This document shows, in pieces, positions 47,812-57,890 of a stretch of 64,000 bases of DNA. The translations under genes were made by a program, and so were the position numbers. The notes under the pieces were generated by a model that was not told the DNA's origin, did no database searches, and saw only the letters and a program-made list of their open reading frames with translations. This DNA comes from Spirodela intermedia (taxonomy: Eukaryota; Streptophyta; Magnoliopsida; Alismatales; Araceae): assembly GCA_902729315.2 (NCBI GenBank), contig LR746281.1:1913501-1977500 (forward strand). Reading direction: 5' to 3'. Within the stretch, counting starts at the first letter, position 1. Every line of letters begins with the position of its first letter.

Positions 47812-50643
47812 ATGGCGGCGAGGTTGACTCGGATCATGGGAGGGAGCGGGCTAGTCGGCCGATCTGCCGCTATCCGCTCGCGCGCAGGCATGGGGCTCCC
47901 CGTCGGCAGGCACATCGTGCCGGACAGAGCGGTAAACGCCTACTTCGATGCCCTAATCTTCTCTTCCAATTTGATTGTCTTTGCTAGCCGAAAATTCTTA
48001 CGGTTCTTTGATTTGCAAGTATCCGCTCTGGAAGGAGAGATTAATCGGTATTTTTTCCCCAGCTTCCCGAGAACGACGAGCTAGTTTGGGACAACGGCAC
48101 ACCTTTCCCGGAGCCGTGCATCGATCGACTGGCCCCGAACATTGGCAAGGTGGCATCCGCGTCCCGTCCACACTCCAGATGCTCTCTGCTGTGCTAGGGC
48201 TTCGGTTATGCGCTATTTATGTCTATTGATGTCGTTTTGTGATGTAACAGAACGAGGCATTAGCTTGGCTCTGTGGAGGTTTGAGTTTCTTTGCATCGCT
48301 CGGGCTCCTGGCAGCTTGGAACGATAAGGCTTCCAAGATACCTTTCGTAAGTTTCCTCCCTTTCTCTCACATGTCTTCCATGTTTCTTAAGCCTCTACCC
48401 ATTCATCGCCGGATTGTGTCGATGCAAATGCGTATTCGTATCAATCAACTGGATTTTTTTCTGGGAATGTCCGCGTCCCTTCCTCGATGACATGCTACAT
48501 CTTTTTTCTTGCTGTCGTGTTCCTTTGTGTACAAAATCAGTGAAACTAAAAGAGTGTCCATTAGGAATTAAATGCTACATTAAAACGCCTTACTTGTAAG
48601 GGAGGCTTCCTATGATGTGCTGCCTATCGTTATCTGCGAACGGCATGACACAGGATATACGAACAGAGGCACAATTGATGTATCAGTATAATGTAGGTTA
48701 CCTGTATTGAATTGCATGAATGTAGGTTGCCTCACATAATTTCATTTAGAATGTCGAACAGATCTATAGGTCCTTTGAAACCTTGATAGGATGTGGAAAT
48801 GATGGTTGTTTGAGGGCTTCATGACCACACCGTTAACAACCTTGTCAGTGGAAACATTTTGTATGGTGGCTGATTGAGAGTTCGATGTCCATACAACTCT
48901 GTAGATTTAAGTGCATAGAGTTTCATTCTTCGGTCCTATGGCTTCTCTACATATCGCATGCCTCTGCGACCAGATTATGTTATTCTGATTCTGTGATATT
49001 GGTATGCTATTCTTTTTCTGTATCTGCTGGTGAAGAACTATGCATTTAATTCGTCAAAATTAGTGCTTCAGAAAGTAAAAATAGCCGTTTCAATTGTGTA
49101 GAGGTTTGGTGAATTTTACTGGAATTGAAAGGTTTAAGGAGAGATGTCATTGCTCCCTGCCCAAGTTGGATAAACAAGAGAGAGACATAGTTGCTGAATG
49201 TAGTCGTTTAGTTAATTGGGATATTCTTAACAGGATTTCTCATTGATATTTGGGTTTTATCCACCGGCATCGGCTTCAAATATATCTAATCAGTGGTTTT
49301 TTGTGTCGGGCATTCATATATTTTTCCTATCCAATCTCCAACATTTCTTGCACAGCATCATAAGAAAATAGGTAAAGTCTATCGCAACAATGTGCTCTGG
49401 GTCACAGCCCAATGGTCACTTGATCTGAACAAGTTTTTGGTGGTTTTCATGTTTCTTCTTTTAAAACTCTCTACATCATGTTATTCTCCTTTCTTGTGAT
49501 CCAGAATACCGCATCTCCCACACTGAAGGAAGCCCATTGCTTCAAGCTATGTGAACCTTAGTTGCGCTATTTGACAATATCTTCCCATATTTTGTGATGA
49601 CCTCACAATTCCACCATTCTGAAATATGCTCTATACAATCCTTTACTAGAATCCCTAATGAATAGCTTTTTCTGATCGACGTGGTGCTACATTCTGGCAT
49701 CCAAGTTTGGCAATCCATATGGGACCTACATTTCGGGGAGGGAAAATATCCACAATCTATGTGGGTCTTTTTCTGAAAGCTTGACAATCCAGTCAATGGA
49801 CCCCCTCCATCCTACAGAGCGCTGCCGCATGTTTCCATTTCCGAACAGAAGCTTTACCCCATGTTCCCCTCTTCAGTTGAACATTGCATCCTCTTTTCTT
49901 CCGACTTTCTATGATGGGAAGTGTTAGGTGTGGAAACTTCTATCCTTGTATTAGCAAGTATCGATTGTCCAATCTCAGGCAAGTATTTAGTCTCATAGGC
50001 ATCGATACTTTGAGTGAGTAAGCGTTAGAAAATCAAAGTCAAAACTACCCATTCTCTCTCTATCGCCCCTGGGCCTGCTCTTGATGCCTCCTCCTTGTTG
50101 CTCCCTGCTTTGTAACTCTCACCTCGATGCCATCGACCGTCAAGCAGAAGTTGTCGTCACTGTGGTTTGGGATGTGCTTTTGGATCTCTAGTCTCGTACC
50201 AATGGCTTGCAGAGGCAACACTTGGAAGATGATGTCCATGTCCTGGTTTCTATTCATTCTCCTTACTCTTCTCAGTCTCATTTCTGTACCTTTTCTTTCA
50301 CTTATTTCCCTTCCCTCCATATGCCAATCATGATTATATATATAACCCAGGCATCTTTCCAACACATGCATATATATATATATATATATATATATAGGAG
50401 AAGAAGAGGAACATTTTTCTTCTTATGATGGAAAATATCACCGTTACATCGCCTGGTGATTAGTCTTGTGTATAATGTGGTTAGGTTCAGCTGGCTTTGC
50501 TGCTAAGATATTCGGCCCGTTAGAATGGTTTCCTTGAAAATTGTAGGCTCTTAGGATTGATCTTGTTTATCCTGCGTGTCCCTAGATCGGTGATCCTTTG
50601 GATACCATTTCCCTAATACTGGATTGTATGAGTCCTGGGTTGA

Positions 50644-50675
<32 letters not shown>

Positions 50676-50768
50676 TGTTCTCATGAGCACACAAATTCTT
50701 CCTTCTGTCAGGCCCCGAAGGTCTACCCATACGACAACCTCCGCGTGGAGCTCGGCGGCGAACCTTAG
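47812..50768 (+). CDS. NDUFB8: NADH dehydrogenase [ubiquinone] 1 beta subcomplex subunit 8 (complex I ASHI subunit), mitochondrial
   Basis: An accessory subunit of the membrane arm of respiratory complex I. Four exons, 47812-47931, 48063-48149, 48251-48346 and 50712-50768, are all in phase 0 and give 118 residues, close to the Arabidopsis homolog At5g47570. The Arg-rich N-terminus (MAARLTRIMGG..) looks like a mitochondrial presequence. ELVWDNGTPFPEPCIDRLA is the family signature. One transmembrane helix lies at about 72-92 (LAWLCGGLSFFASLGLLAAW), and the end PKVYPYDNLRVELGGEP is conserved. Intron 3 is 2.4 kb and holds microsatellites but no recognised gene. The short last exon is too small to stand out alone and was found by phase and conservation. 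Confidence 0.93.
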
Positions 50769-51003
50769 AAATCTCTCCTCTAGACCATCAAACCCGGACT
50801 TCCTCTGGACTTTATGTGAGTTGCGCCTCTCTCTCTCTCTCTCTCTCATCGTGAACGGAAATAAATTGTGTATCAGCATTGGCCGACGCTCTAGGCTAAA
50901 TTGGAATTCAGAAGACAAATCTCTCCCCCAATGAGTTTGTTATGTGCTCTCTGCTTGCTTCCAAGATTGGCGATGGATTTTTTCCTTCTAAACCATGCCT
51001 CGT

Positions 51004-51078
<75 letters not shown>

Positions 51079-51862
51079 ATATATATATATATATATATAT
51101 ATAACTGGACAGAGAGAAGACCACTTGGGGACAGAAAGTGGTCCAGACAGGATCGTTATTCTATGTCATTCTGTAGGTCTTGGAGCAGAACTTGAAGCTC
51201 TTCTTCTCCATGGCTGGCCCTACGTCTACTGTTTAAGGGAGAAGATGAGATTTTTAACTCAGAAGGAAGAACCACTGAAAACGTACTTTTATGGGTAAAT
51301 AAATAAAACAGACAATAAGCAGAAAACGTCACCTTCTAACGAAATAAGACAACAATGCGTTGTTTCCTCCTCCATCAACCGATTGAAAAACAGCAGAAGA
51401 ACAAGTTCAATCAATTCCAAGGCATTATTTTTAAGCAGATTTCGATCCCCATTTGTTCTCAAAATAATAAAACAGAAGGCGATTTCATGAGGGAGGGAGC
51501 AATTACATCCATTCCTCGATGCCATGGCTTTCATCGGCTGATCTGATACTCATCTTTATGAAAACCTCTGATGTTGCCAATACACAGAAGTTCTATAGTT
51601 TTCCATCAGTGCCCGGTAAACATTACCAGCAATCCAGGGATTCGTTTCTCCAGACTCCATAGATTGGCATCTGATTGATGCACCGAGAATCAGAACAGTT
51701 CGATTTCATCCCAAGATCAAGAAATCTCCTGCTGTTCGAATTCCGTGGAACGTACATTTGATGAAAATTCTGTCGAGGGTTGCAGAGATCATGGTAGGTG
51801 TTCGATAACGGACGAAGGAAAGACGAATTCGGTGAACCAATCTTCGAGGTAGAGATAAAACC
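50769..51862. other. 3' region between NDUFB8 and the convergent lipid phosphatase gene
   Basis: It includes the 3' UTRs of both genes and a large compound microsatellite (51007-51103). A smaller CT run lies at about 50828-50848. No gene is seen. Confidence 0.5.
51007..51103. repeat. Compound microsatellite, about (CT)34 followed by (AT)13
   Basis: An almost pure CT run of about 69 bases is joined through GC to an AT run of about 27 bases. It is likely to be highly polymorphic and prone to assembly error. Confidence 0.9.
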
Positions 51863-52579
51863 TCATCGATCCAGCAAGAACTTGGTGAAAAATGTCGGAT
51901 GCAGCAAGAAGAGGAACACGACCGCCGCTTCGAGTAGACCTAGACATCCCCCGGCGATCACGTCGACGACGAAGTGTCTACCGAGCAGGATCCTAGAGGC
52001 CGACGTCGCAACCGACCAAAGGAAGACCGACGGCAGAAAGAGATGACCTAGCTCGAGACCACGATCCTCGAGGACAGTCCGCCACCGCGGCCATGGAGAA
52101 GGTCCCACTACACCGGCGGCGGCTTCCCGGAGAGAGCCGCGGACTAGGTACAGGAAGGTGGAGATGAAGAATACCCGGGAGGAGTGGCCGCTGGGGAAAG
52201 ACCAGTGATCGACGGCGAATGTAAGGTACATCCCCTTGTTGTACAGGGGTCGGGATCGGCGGACGAGGTGCTTGAGAAGGCCGACGAAGAGGAGATCGAG
52301 CAAGAAACCTGCGAGGAGGCCCATGGCGACGCAGTAGAGCTCCGGGGACGGGGAAGCGAGGAGGAGGGCGATGGGGATGGGGATCCAGATCCGGCCATCT
52401 CCAGATATCTCCAGCGCCTTGAGGAGTCGCCGGGGGACTACCTGGCAGGCCTCGTGTATCCGCAGAGACCAGGCCTCGTCGAGCTCCACCACCCGCCGGA
52501 GAGGCGAAGTCGCCGCGGCCGCGGCCGCTGCCATTTGGGCGGCGTGGTTTGGACGACGGCGGGTCTTCCCGTTCCACAC
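51863..52579 (-). CDS. LPPB: Lipid phosphate phosphatase, PAP2 family (LPP beta-like)
   Basis: An intronless gene of 238 residues. It carries the three PAP2 motifs: C1 KHLVRRSRP (103-111), C2 PSGH (129-132) and C3 SRX5HX3D (S195, R196, H202, D206). The catalytic residues, including H132 and H202, are present. Hydrophobic stretches at about 62-78, 84-102, 135-147, 180-193 and 208-228 fit a polytopic membrane protein. The family removes phosphate from phosphatidate, diacylglycerol pyrophosphate or isoprenoid diphosphates; this branch resembles Arabidopsis LPPbeta (At4g22550) and animal PLPP6, so the substrate could be any of these. ATG 52579 is first in frame; an ATG at codon 16, before the Ala run, is a credible alternative. 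Confidence 0.9.
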   Translation of the reverse strand: MWNGKTRRRPNHAAQMAAAAAAATSPLRRVVELDEAWSLRIHEACQVVPRRLLKALEISGDGRIWIPIPIALLLASPSPELYCVAMGLLAGFLLDLLFVGLLKHLVRRSRPLYNKGMYLTFAVDHWSFPSGHSSRVFFISTFLYLVRGSLREAAAGVVGPSPWPRWRTVLEDRGLELGHLFLPSVFLWSVATSASRILLGRHFVVDVIAGGCLGLLEAAVVFLFLLHPTFFTKFLLDR

Positions 52580-52948
52580 ATCGCCATCTGCTATCCGGGC
52601 TGATCAGGTCAAAAAGATAGCAAAAGGACATATACACGTCATGTAAAGTTCTTAGCTTGTTATTTAAGTTTTTAGGGTTTAAAAGTAATTATAAAAAATT
52701 ATGGAGGAGATATCTAGCATATTGCTGAAAATTCGTACGTCCCTCGGCTGATCCCACCCGTTTCGTCTAACCTGAGCTGGTCCGGCGCTGGGGCCTCGGT
52801 GGTGGGGAGGCGGCGGCTTCCTCCCGCGTCGTTTCCCCTGCTCCTTCTCCCCCTTCCCCTTCGTGGGATTCCCTCCGGTGGTCCTCCCCAGAGACACGCG
52901 GCAGCAGAGAAACTCATAGGCCCGACGAGCTCGCCCCCGCAGAAAACC
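52580..52948. other. Shared upstream region of LPPB and the PARP-like gene
   Basis: About 370 bases separate the two divergent start codons, so both promoters must lie here or overlap the genes. The half near the PARP-like gene is GC-rich. No gene is seen. Confidence 0.5.
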
Positions 52949-53755
52949 ATGGGGAGCCGCTCATCCCCTCCTGCGTCGTCGTCGTCTATGGCGATCAGCT
53001 GGGTCAGGTTCCTGAGTTGCGCGTCTTCTTCCTCCGTCGACGACGCCTTCTGCCGGAGAGTGACGCCCATCTCCCCATTGCTGCCGCCCTGCCGCCCGCG
53101 GATCGAGAAGAGAGGTAGGGGCAGCGCCGCCGTCACGGTTTGCGACCCTGACGGAGGTCCCGGAAGGGCACTCGTCCTGGGGGGTGGTGGAGATTATATT
53201 CGCCTCCACCTGGTCGCAGACGGGGGCGACCGCCCCCCGGGAGATCGAGAGGCTCTTCAAGGTCCGCCACCCGCCGCGCGCCGTCGCCGGCTTCGAGGAG
53301 TACCTGGAGGCCGTGCGCTCCCGGGCCGGCAAACAGGACCCGCGCTGCGCCGCTGACGGCAACGAGATGATGCGCTTCCATTATTGCCCCGCCGGCGGAG
53401 TCAACGAGACCATGCGCTTCCACTGCTGCTCCCCCGCCGGCGGAGCCAACGACGAGACGATGTGCTTCCGCTGCTGGTGCCCCACCGGCGGAGGCAACGA
53501 CGAGATGGTGCACTCCCACTGCGACTGTCCCAGCGGCGGAGGCATGCCGACGTTGGCGGGGACCGGCATGGCCCACGAGAGCGGCGGTGGGTGGGGACAG
53601 AGGAGGGCGATGGCGGTGTGCCGGGTGATCGCCGGCCGCGTGGGGAGCAGCGAGCGGGAGCCCGGGGAGTTCGACTCCTCTCCCGGGATGGGGAGCTGCG
53701 GGTCTTCGACCCGAGGGCCGTCCTGCCCTGCTTCCTGATCATCTACCGAGTGTAA
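52949..53755 (+). CDS. PARP-like / C2H2-type uncharacterised protein (similar to At1g62520 group), repeat-expanded and frameshifted
   Basis: The family is plant-specific; its function is unclear to me and its conserved domain is often described as PARP-like. Three frames are needed. The first (ATG 52949 to about 53118) gives the conserved N-terminus with ISWVRFLSC and SVDDAFCRR. The second (about 53120-53680) gives LTEVPEGHSSWGVVEIIF, FEEYLEAVRSRAGK, CAADGNEMMRF, AHESGGG and AMAVCRVIAGRVG. The third (to TAA 53753-53755) gives GELRVFDPRAVLPCFLIIYRV. The first shift equals one extra base near the G run at 53117-53121, the second one missing base near 53677-53684, so they compensate. No intron small enough could explain them. 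They may be assembly errors or true lesions. Between the second-frame motifs sits a fourfold repeat (53361-53543) that I do not recall in relatives. Confidence 0.65.
53361..53543 (+). repeat. Four in-frame tandem copies of a 42-48 bp coding unit
   Basis: Units at 53361-53402, 53403-53447, 53448-53495 and 53496-53543 encode NEMMRFHYCPAGGV, NETMRFHCCSPAGGA, NDETMCFRCWCPTGGG and NDEMVHSHCDCPSGGG. All unit lengths are multiples of three, so the frame is kept. Each copy keeps the N-E/D start, Cys or His residues and a P-GG end. The first copy overlaps the conserved DGNEMMRF of the family, so the array probably grew from it. Confidence 0.88.
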
Positions 53756-54381
53756 TCTTCCTCTGAAATTACCGCGTCATCTGAACTCATGGATTCCACC
53801 CCACACACATGATTGGTTCCTGTCCTGTTCTGTTCTGTGCTCCGGAATCGTTCTCTGCTGGATCTCCAATAGTCCGGGAGGGAATGGCGCCTCTCGCCCG
53901 AGCGCCGGAACCGCCGTGGCCGACGAGAGAGCGGCGGCGGCAATTCTAGTCAGTCCCCGCCACGTAAGCCCTCAATCGAGCTAGTACCACTGTTTTCTCT
54001 GCCGCTGTCTTCGATCGGCTTCCTGTTCGGATAGCTTTTCTTAATCCGGGAAAGGAGAGAGAGAGAGAGGTTGACGGGGCTACCAGAAACACCCTCGCGG
54101 CAGTAGCGACATCCGGGCGACTGCCGGAGGTTGAAGACGTCATTTCCTGATCTGCTACGCGGCGACGCATAGGCGGGCGGCCCCTCCGACGGCGAGTCCG
54201 CCTTTCTCCTCCCGCTTTTGCCCCCCTTTTTCTGCGGCGCCCGCAGGCTTTTACCTGCATCGCACTCTCCTCACACGTCTTCTTTCATCTGCCCTCCCCC
54301 TCCCCGCTCCTTGTTCTTCTTCTCCGGCAGGACCTTCAACCTTCTGGGAAGTCCGATCTCGCTGATCAAGAGCTAGGAAAG
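53756..54381. other. Region between the PARP-like gene and BAG7
   Basis: It contains the 3' end of the PARP-like gene and the promoter and 5' UTR of BAG7. A short GA run lies at 54055-54069. No gene is seen; minus-strand frames here are shadows. Confidence 0.45.
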
Positions 54382-56069
54382 ATGAGCTTCTACAGGCGAC
54401 TGGAGTTTCTTGAGTCTCCCTACTCCGTCTTGTACGGGGAGGCGTCCATCCGCAGGCCGGCGTTGCTCCCATTCTTCTCCTCCTTTCTCTGCGAGCAGGA
54501 AGAACTGCTGGATCTCGCCATCGCCGCTCCGCTCGATCTCCCCCGCCGGTGTCTCCCCCCCTACGCGCCGCCGCCGCTGGCGCCGCCACTGTCGCCGCTT
54601 GATCTCTTCGAGAGCGCGGCGGATCTGATCCAGATCGGGCGCCTGCAGGAGCGAGCGGAGGCTGAGCTCTACCTCCGGAGTCTCTCCGACCGTGTCGCCG
54701 CCCTCGAGCTAGGGTTCCACAGGGCTCCGCCGAGCTCCTCCGCCGCCGCCGGTGACCGGAAGTACACATGGACGACGGAGATCAAGGCCCCCCGCGGCGA
54801 CGGAGGCGTCGACCGGAAGTACAAGCTGGTGGCAGAGGCGGCGGCCGGCGGCGAGAGGAAGGTCAAGTGGACGGCGGAGCTCCAGGGCAAGGACAAGGCC
54901 TCGCGCACCTACAGCTTCCAGGCCTCGTCGGCGCCGGCGGCCGGCGAAGCGGAGAAGAAGAAGAAGACGAAGAACAAGAAGATCGCCAAGGAAAAGGATG
55001 GCAATGAAGGGAGGACGCGCCTGGTGGAGATCAGCGACGGGATAGATCACGGCGCCGCCGTCCTCCGGCAGGTTCGTTGCTCGCCCTCGTCCTTCTCTTC
55101 CTTCCCGACGGACGATCGCGATTGCCCTTTCCCTCGCATCCGACGGTCCAGATTTCCCAGCAATAAACAATTTTAACCCCCATTATCCGCCGCTTTTGCT
55201 CGCCTCTTGAAATGCTGATAAAATTGCCCCCCGGTATTTCCGAATTTTTAAATCTGGAAAAAAAATCGTCAAAATCCTGGAACAGTTCCCTTAGTCAACG
55301 CTCGTTGGCTCGACGTTGACTTCGGAGGAACGCCTATGAAGTCATCGGCGTTGACTCCGGAGGGAGATGATCGCAGGAGCTGAACTGGATGAGATTTTCC
55401 CAGTATCGGAGAAAAAAAGGTTTGAATAAATGATTGATGATTTGGCTCTGAAGGTTTCTACTGGTTTTTGTCCTCGGTGAAGGCCTTTGCGAGGAGAGCG
55501 TGGGGGGAGGGGAAGAAGAAGGAGCTGTCTCCCAGAGATGCGGCGGTGCTTATCCAGATGAGCTTCAGAGATTACCTGATCCGCCGCTCCCAGGTGCTGC
55601 GCGGGCTGCGGGATCTGGCCGTGGCCAAGGCCAAGCTGAGAGAGATCAGAGCCCTCTTCTCCAACTTCTCCTACCGCCAGCGGATCGCCAAGGACGCGGA
55701 AGAGCGCCAGAGGTTCTCCGAGAGGATCATCGTCCTCCTGCTCACTATCGAGGCGATCGAGGTGAGTCTTCTCTGTCCGCATCGTCGCATTCCCGTTTGA
55801 ATGGATGGATCTGGGATTGAGCGGGGGAGAAATCGAATAAATCCCCTGTTTGTGGACAGGGAGCCGACTACATGGTGCGAGCGGCCAGGAGGTCGATGGT
55901 GGACGAGCTGGAGGCGATTCTGGAGATTGTGGATCCTCAGCCACCGGGGACGTTGGGGTTCCTGAGGAGGCGGAAGTTCGACCTGCCTGGCGGCGTCGCC
56001 AGCCGGGAGATCGCGTTGGGGGTGGCGGAGGTCGTCCAGATGCTCAACGACGGGGAAGCCGCTGCCTGA
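54382..56069 (+). CDS. BAG7: BAG family molecular chaperone regulator 7
   Basis: BAG7 is an ER-resident co-chaperone of BiP in Arabidopsis, needed for the unfolded protein response and heat tolerance; it can move to the nucleus. Exons 54382-55071, 55483-55761 and 55860-56069 join in phase 0, giving 392 residues against 446 in Arabidopsis. The start (SFYRRLEFLESPYS) matches the family. Residues about 125-190 hold the repeated WT.E and KYxLVAEA blocks (KYTWTTEIKAP, KVKWTAELQGK) typical of BAG7. A lysine-rich stretch lies at about 191-207. The IQ motif (AVLIQMSFRDYLIRR, 251-265) is a calmodulin site. The BAG domain follows with ALFSNFSYRQRI and RFSERIIVLLLTIEAIEGADYMVR, ending near 345. VDELEAILEIVDPQP and a conserved tail complete the match. 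Confidence 0.94.
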
Positions 56070-56326
56070 GGGCCCCTCTCCCCCGGCGATCTCCATCTCT
56101 GAGCAGAGGAAACTGGAGCGGATCAGGAACCCTAGGTCCTGTACGCAGTAGGAATCTTTGTTCGTGGAAGGATTTCTTGGCTCAATGTTTTCTAGTTATG
56201 GTTGGTGTGTTTTGAGTTAAGCCCCCCCCTTTCTCTCCCTCTCCCTCCCTCTCGGACTCGGAGTTAATAATGACAAAACGGCTGTTAGCTGACTGGCCCA
56301 TTTCTTATCTGAGCTGGGGCCTTAGA

Positions 56327-56368
<42 letters not shown>

Positions 56369-56487
56369 ATCTCTCGCTATTGGACTTCCCAAAAATTGGA
56401 AGATAAGACCAATGAAATAGTCAACCTGGCATGGGCTATTTCTTATCTGGGTCGAGTCTGGCTTCGTTGGGTCATGTTGAGTAGATG

Positions 56488-56533
<46 letters not shown>

Positions 56534-56640
56534 CTCTCTCTACTTTTTAGTGATTGGATTCAATCTAGATAGACAACATTTGTTATCAGCCCTTTGGTTT
56601 TTATTTGTAATAACATTTGGTACCAAAGTCTAAATTAGTG
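56070..56640. other. BAG7 3' flank with two CT microsatellites
   Basis: CT runs lie at about 56330-56372 and 56494-56530 and a CCCTCT-type stretch at 56222-56254. The short frames across these repeats are low-complexity, not genes. Confidence 0.6.
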
Positions 56641-56649
56641 TTACTTTAT

Positions 56650-57890
56650 TTAAAGATATTGTGAAGATGTCAATGGCAAAATTTGAGTTTGTTAAATTTG
56701 ATGGGAAAGATTGGTTTCAATCAGAGTAGATCATTTGCAACAAAGACTTTGGAATGCTATTTTTGAGAAAGAAAAAGCAAAGAAGTTTAATGTGTAAAAT
56801 TGAAATGAATAAATATCTAATGGTGATATATTAGTTATATCCTATTTTAAAGATGATGATGCTATCATACTCTTGACAAACTATTCTTGATCGTATGAAC
56901 AAAAAAAATGTTATAATTACACAATAAGAAATTATAAAATCATGTTATTATGATAACTATTTCATTTATGTGAATCTTGTGTTATTGACAAAAGGTCCAA
57001 GATTAAATTTGTTACTTCTACAAAAATAAAAGGAATAATATTCTTGAATATGTGACATCATAATTTAGAGTGTGTCACCAAATATTTTGTATTAAATATT
57101 TTTTTAATTTTTTTTTGGCTTTTGCAATAAAGAATAAGTATACCTTTTCAAACACAAGTCCTAAATGTTTGACACATTTCAGCATTGAAAAGGCAAAGTT
57201 AAAAAGAAGACAAGAAAATAGATCAATTTTTTATTTAATGACAATGATAATGAGTTTATCTTAAAAAGGTTTAAGGATTTGTTTGAAAGAATGTATTCTG
57301 CATCACTTAATTATTTCACAAATGCTACAACATAATAAATTGAAAAGACGACAAGAACATTGTTTGAAAAACCACATTCTGTGAAGCTTTTTGCAGCACT
57401 TTAGAAGTAATTTTGAGCTGAGGTATTTAATGCAATGTGCTATTTGGTGAATCACTTACTTTCTACATTATTGACAGTCAATATATTAGAGAAAACTAAG
57501 TCTAGTGAACCAGTAAAGTAATATAATCTACATATCTTTGACTATCCTATATTATCTTAATGTAAGAGGATTAACAAATAAAGTTTGATGCTAAATTAAA
57601 ATAATATATAATTTTTGTATATAGAGAGAGTGTTACAATTTATAATTCATGGAATCTTATTATATTGAAGACATAGTTCCATGAATGTATGATTTTTGAT
57701 AAAATTTTAATTTCTAAGAAAAATCAGCATAGAATTTCTTATGAGAATGATTCATACAACTTAGTTAAGGTGGTTATTTTAAAAGATATCAACGTCATTA
57801 TGATTGCTCTGTACAAGCAAATCAAATAAATACTTACTCTATTGTTACAAGATGTTGAAGAAGAGAGATCAACTACTGAAATCTTTATAA
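56650..57890 (+). mobile_element. Decayed Ty1/copia fragment: gag start and integrase
   Basis: A gag-like start (MSMAKFEFVKFDGKD) at ~56668 is followed, after AT-rich decay, by integrase-like pieces at ~57080-57600. These include a CYLVNHLLST stretch at ~57440 and EPVK*YNLHIFDYP at ~57510, which match the copia integrase C-terminal region. All frames are broken by stops. The part that should follow (reverse transcriptase) appears about 4.5 kb later. Confidence 0.65.

Noticed and set aside
50995-51298. Frames encoding runs of Leu-Ser and Ile-Tyr
   Set aside because: They are translations of the (CT)n(AT)n microsatellite.
53401-53569. A CRISPR-like repeat array
   Set aside because: The units are adjoining, unequal and in frame within a plant gene, with no spacers, so this is an intragenic minisatellite.
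55342-55944. A 200-codon minus-strand frame over BAG7
   Set aside because: It is antisense to the IQ and BAG-domain exons, which carry clear family motifs on the plus strand.
51863-56069. A functional gene cluster
   Set aside because: LPPB, the PARP-like gene and BAG7 belong to unrelated pathways and show no shared regulatory element beyond proximity.
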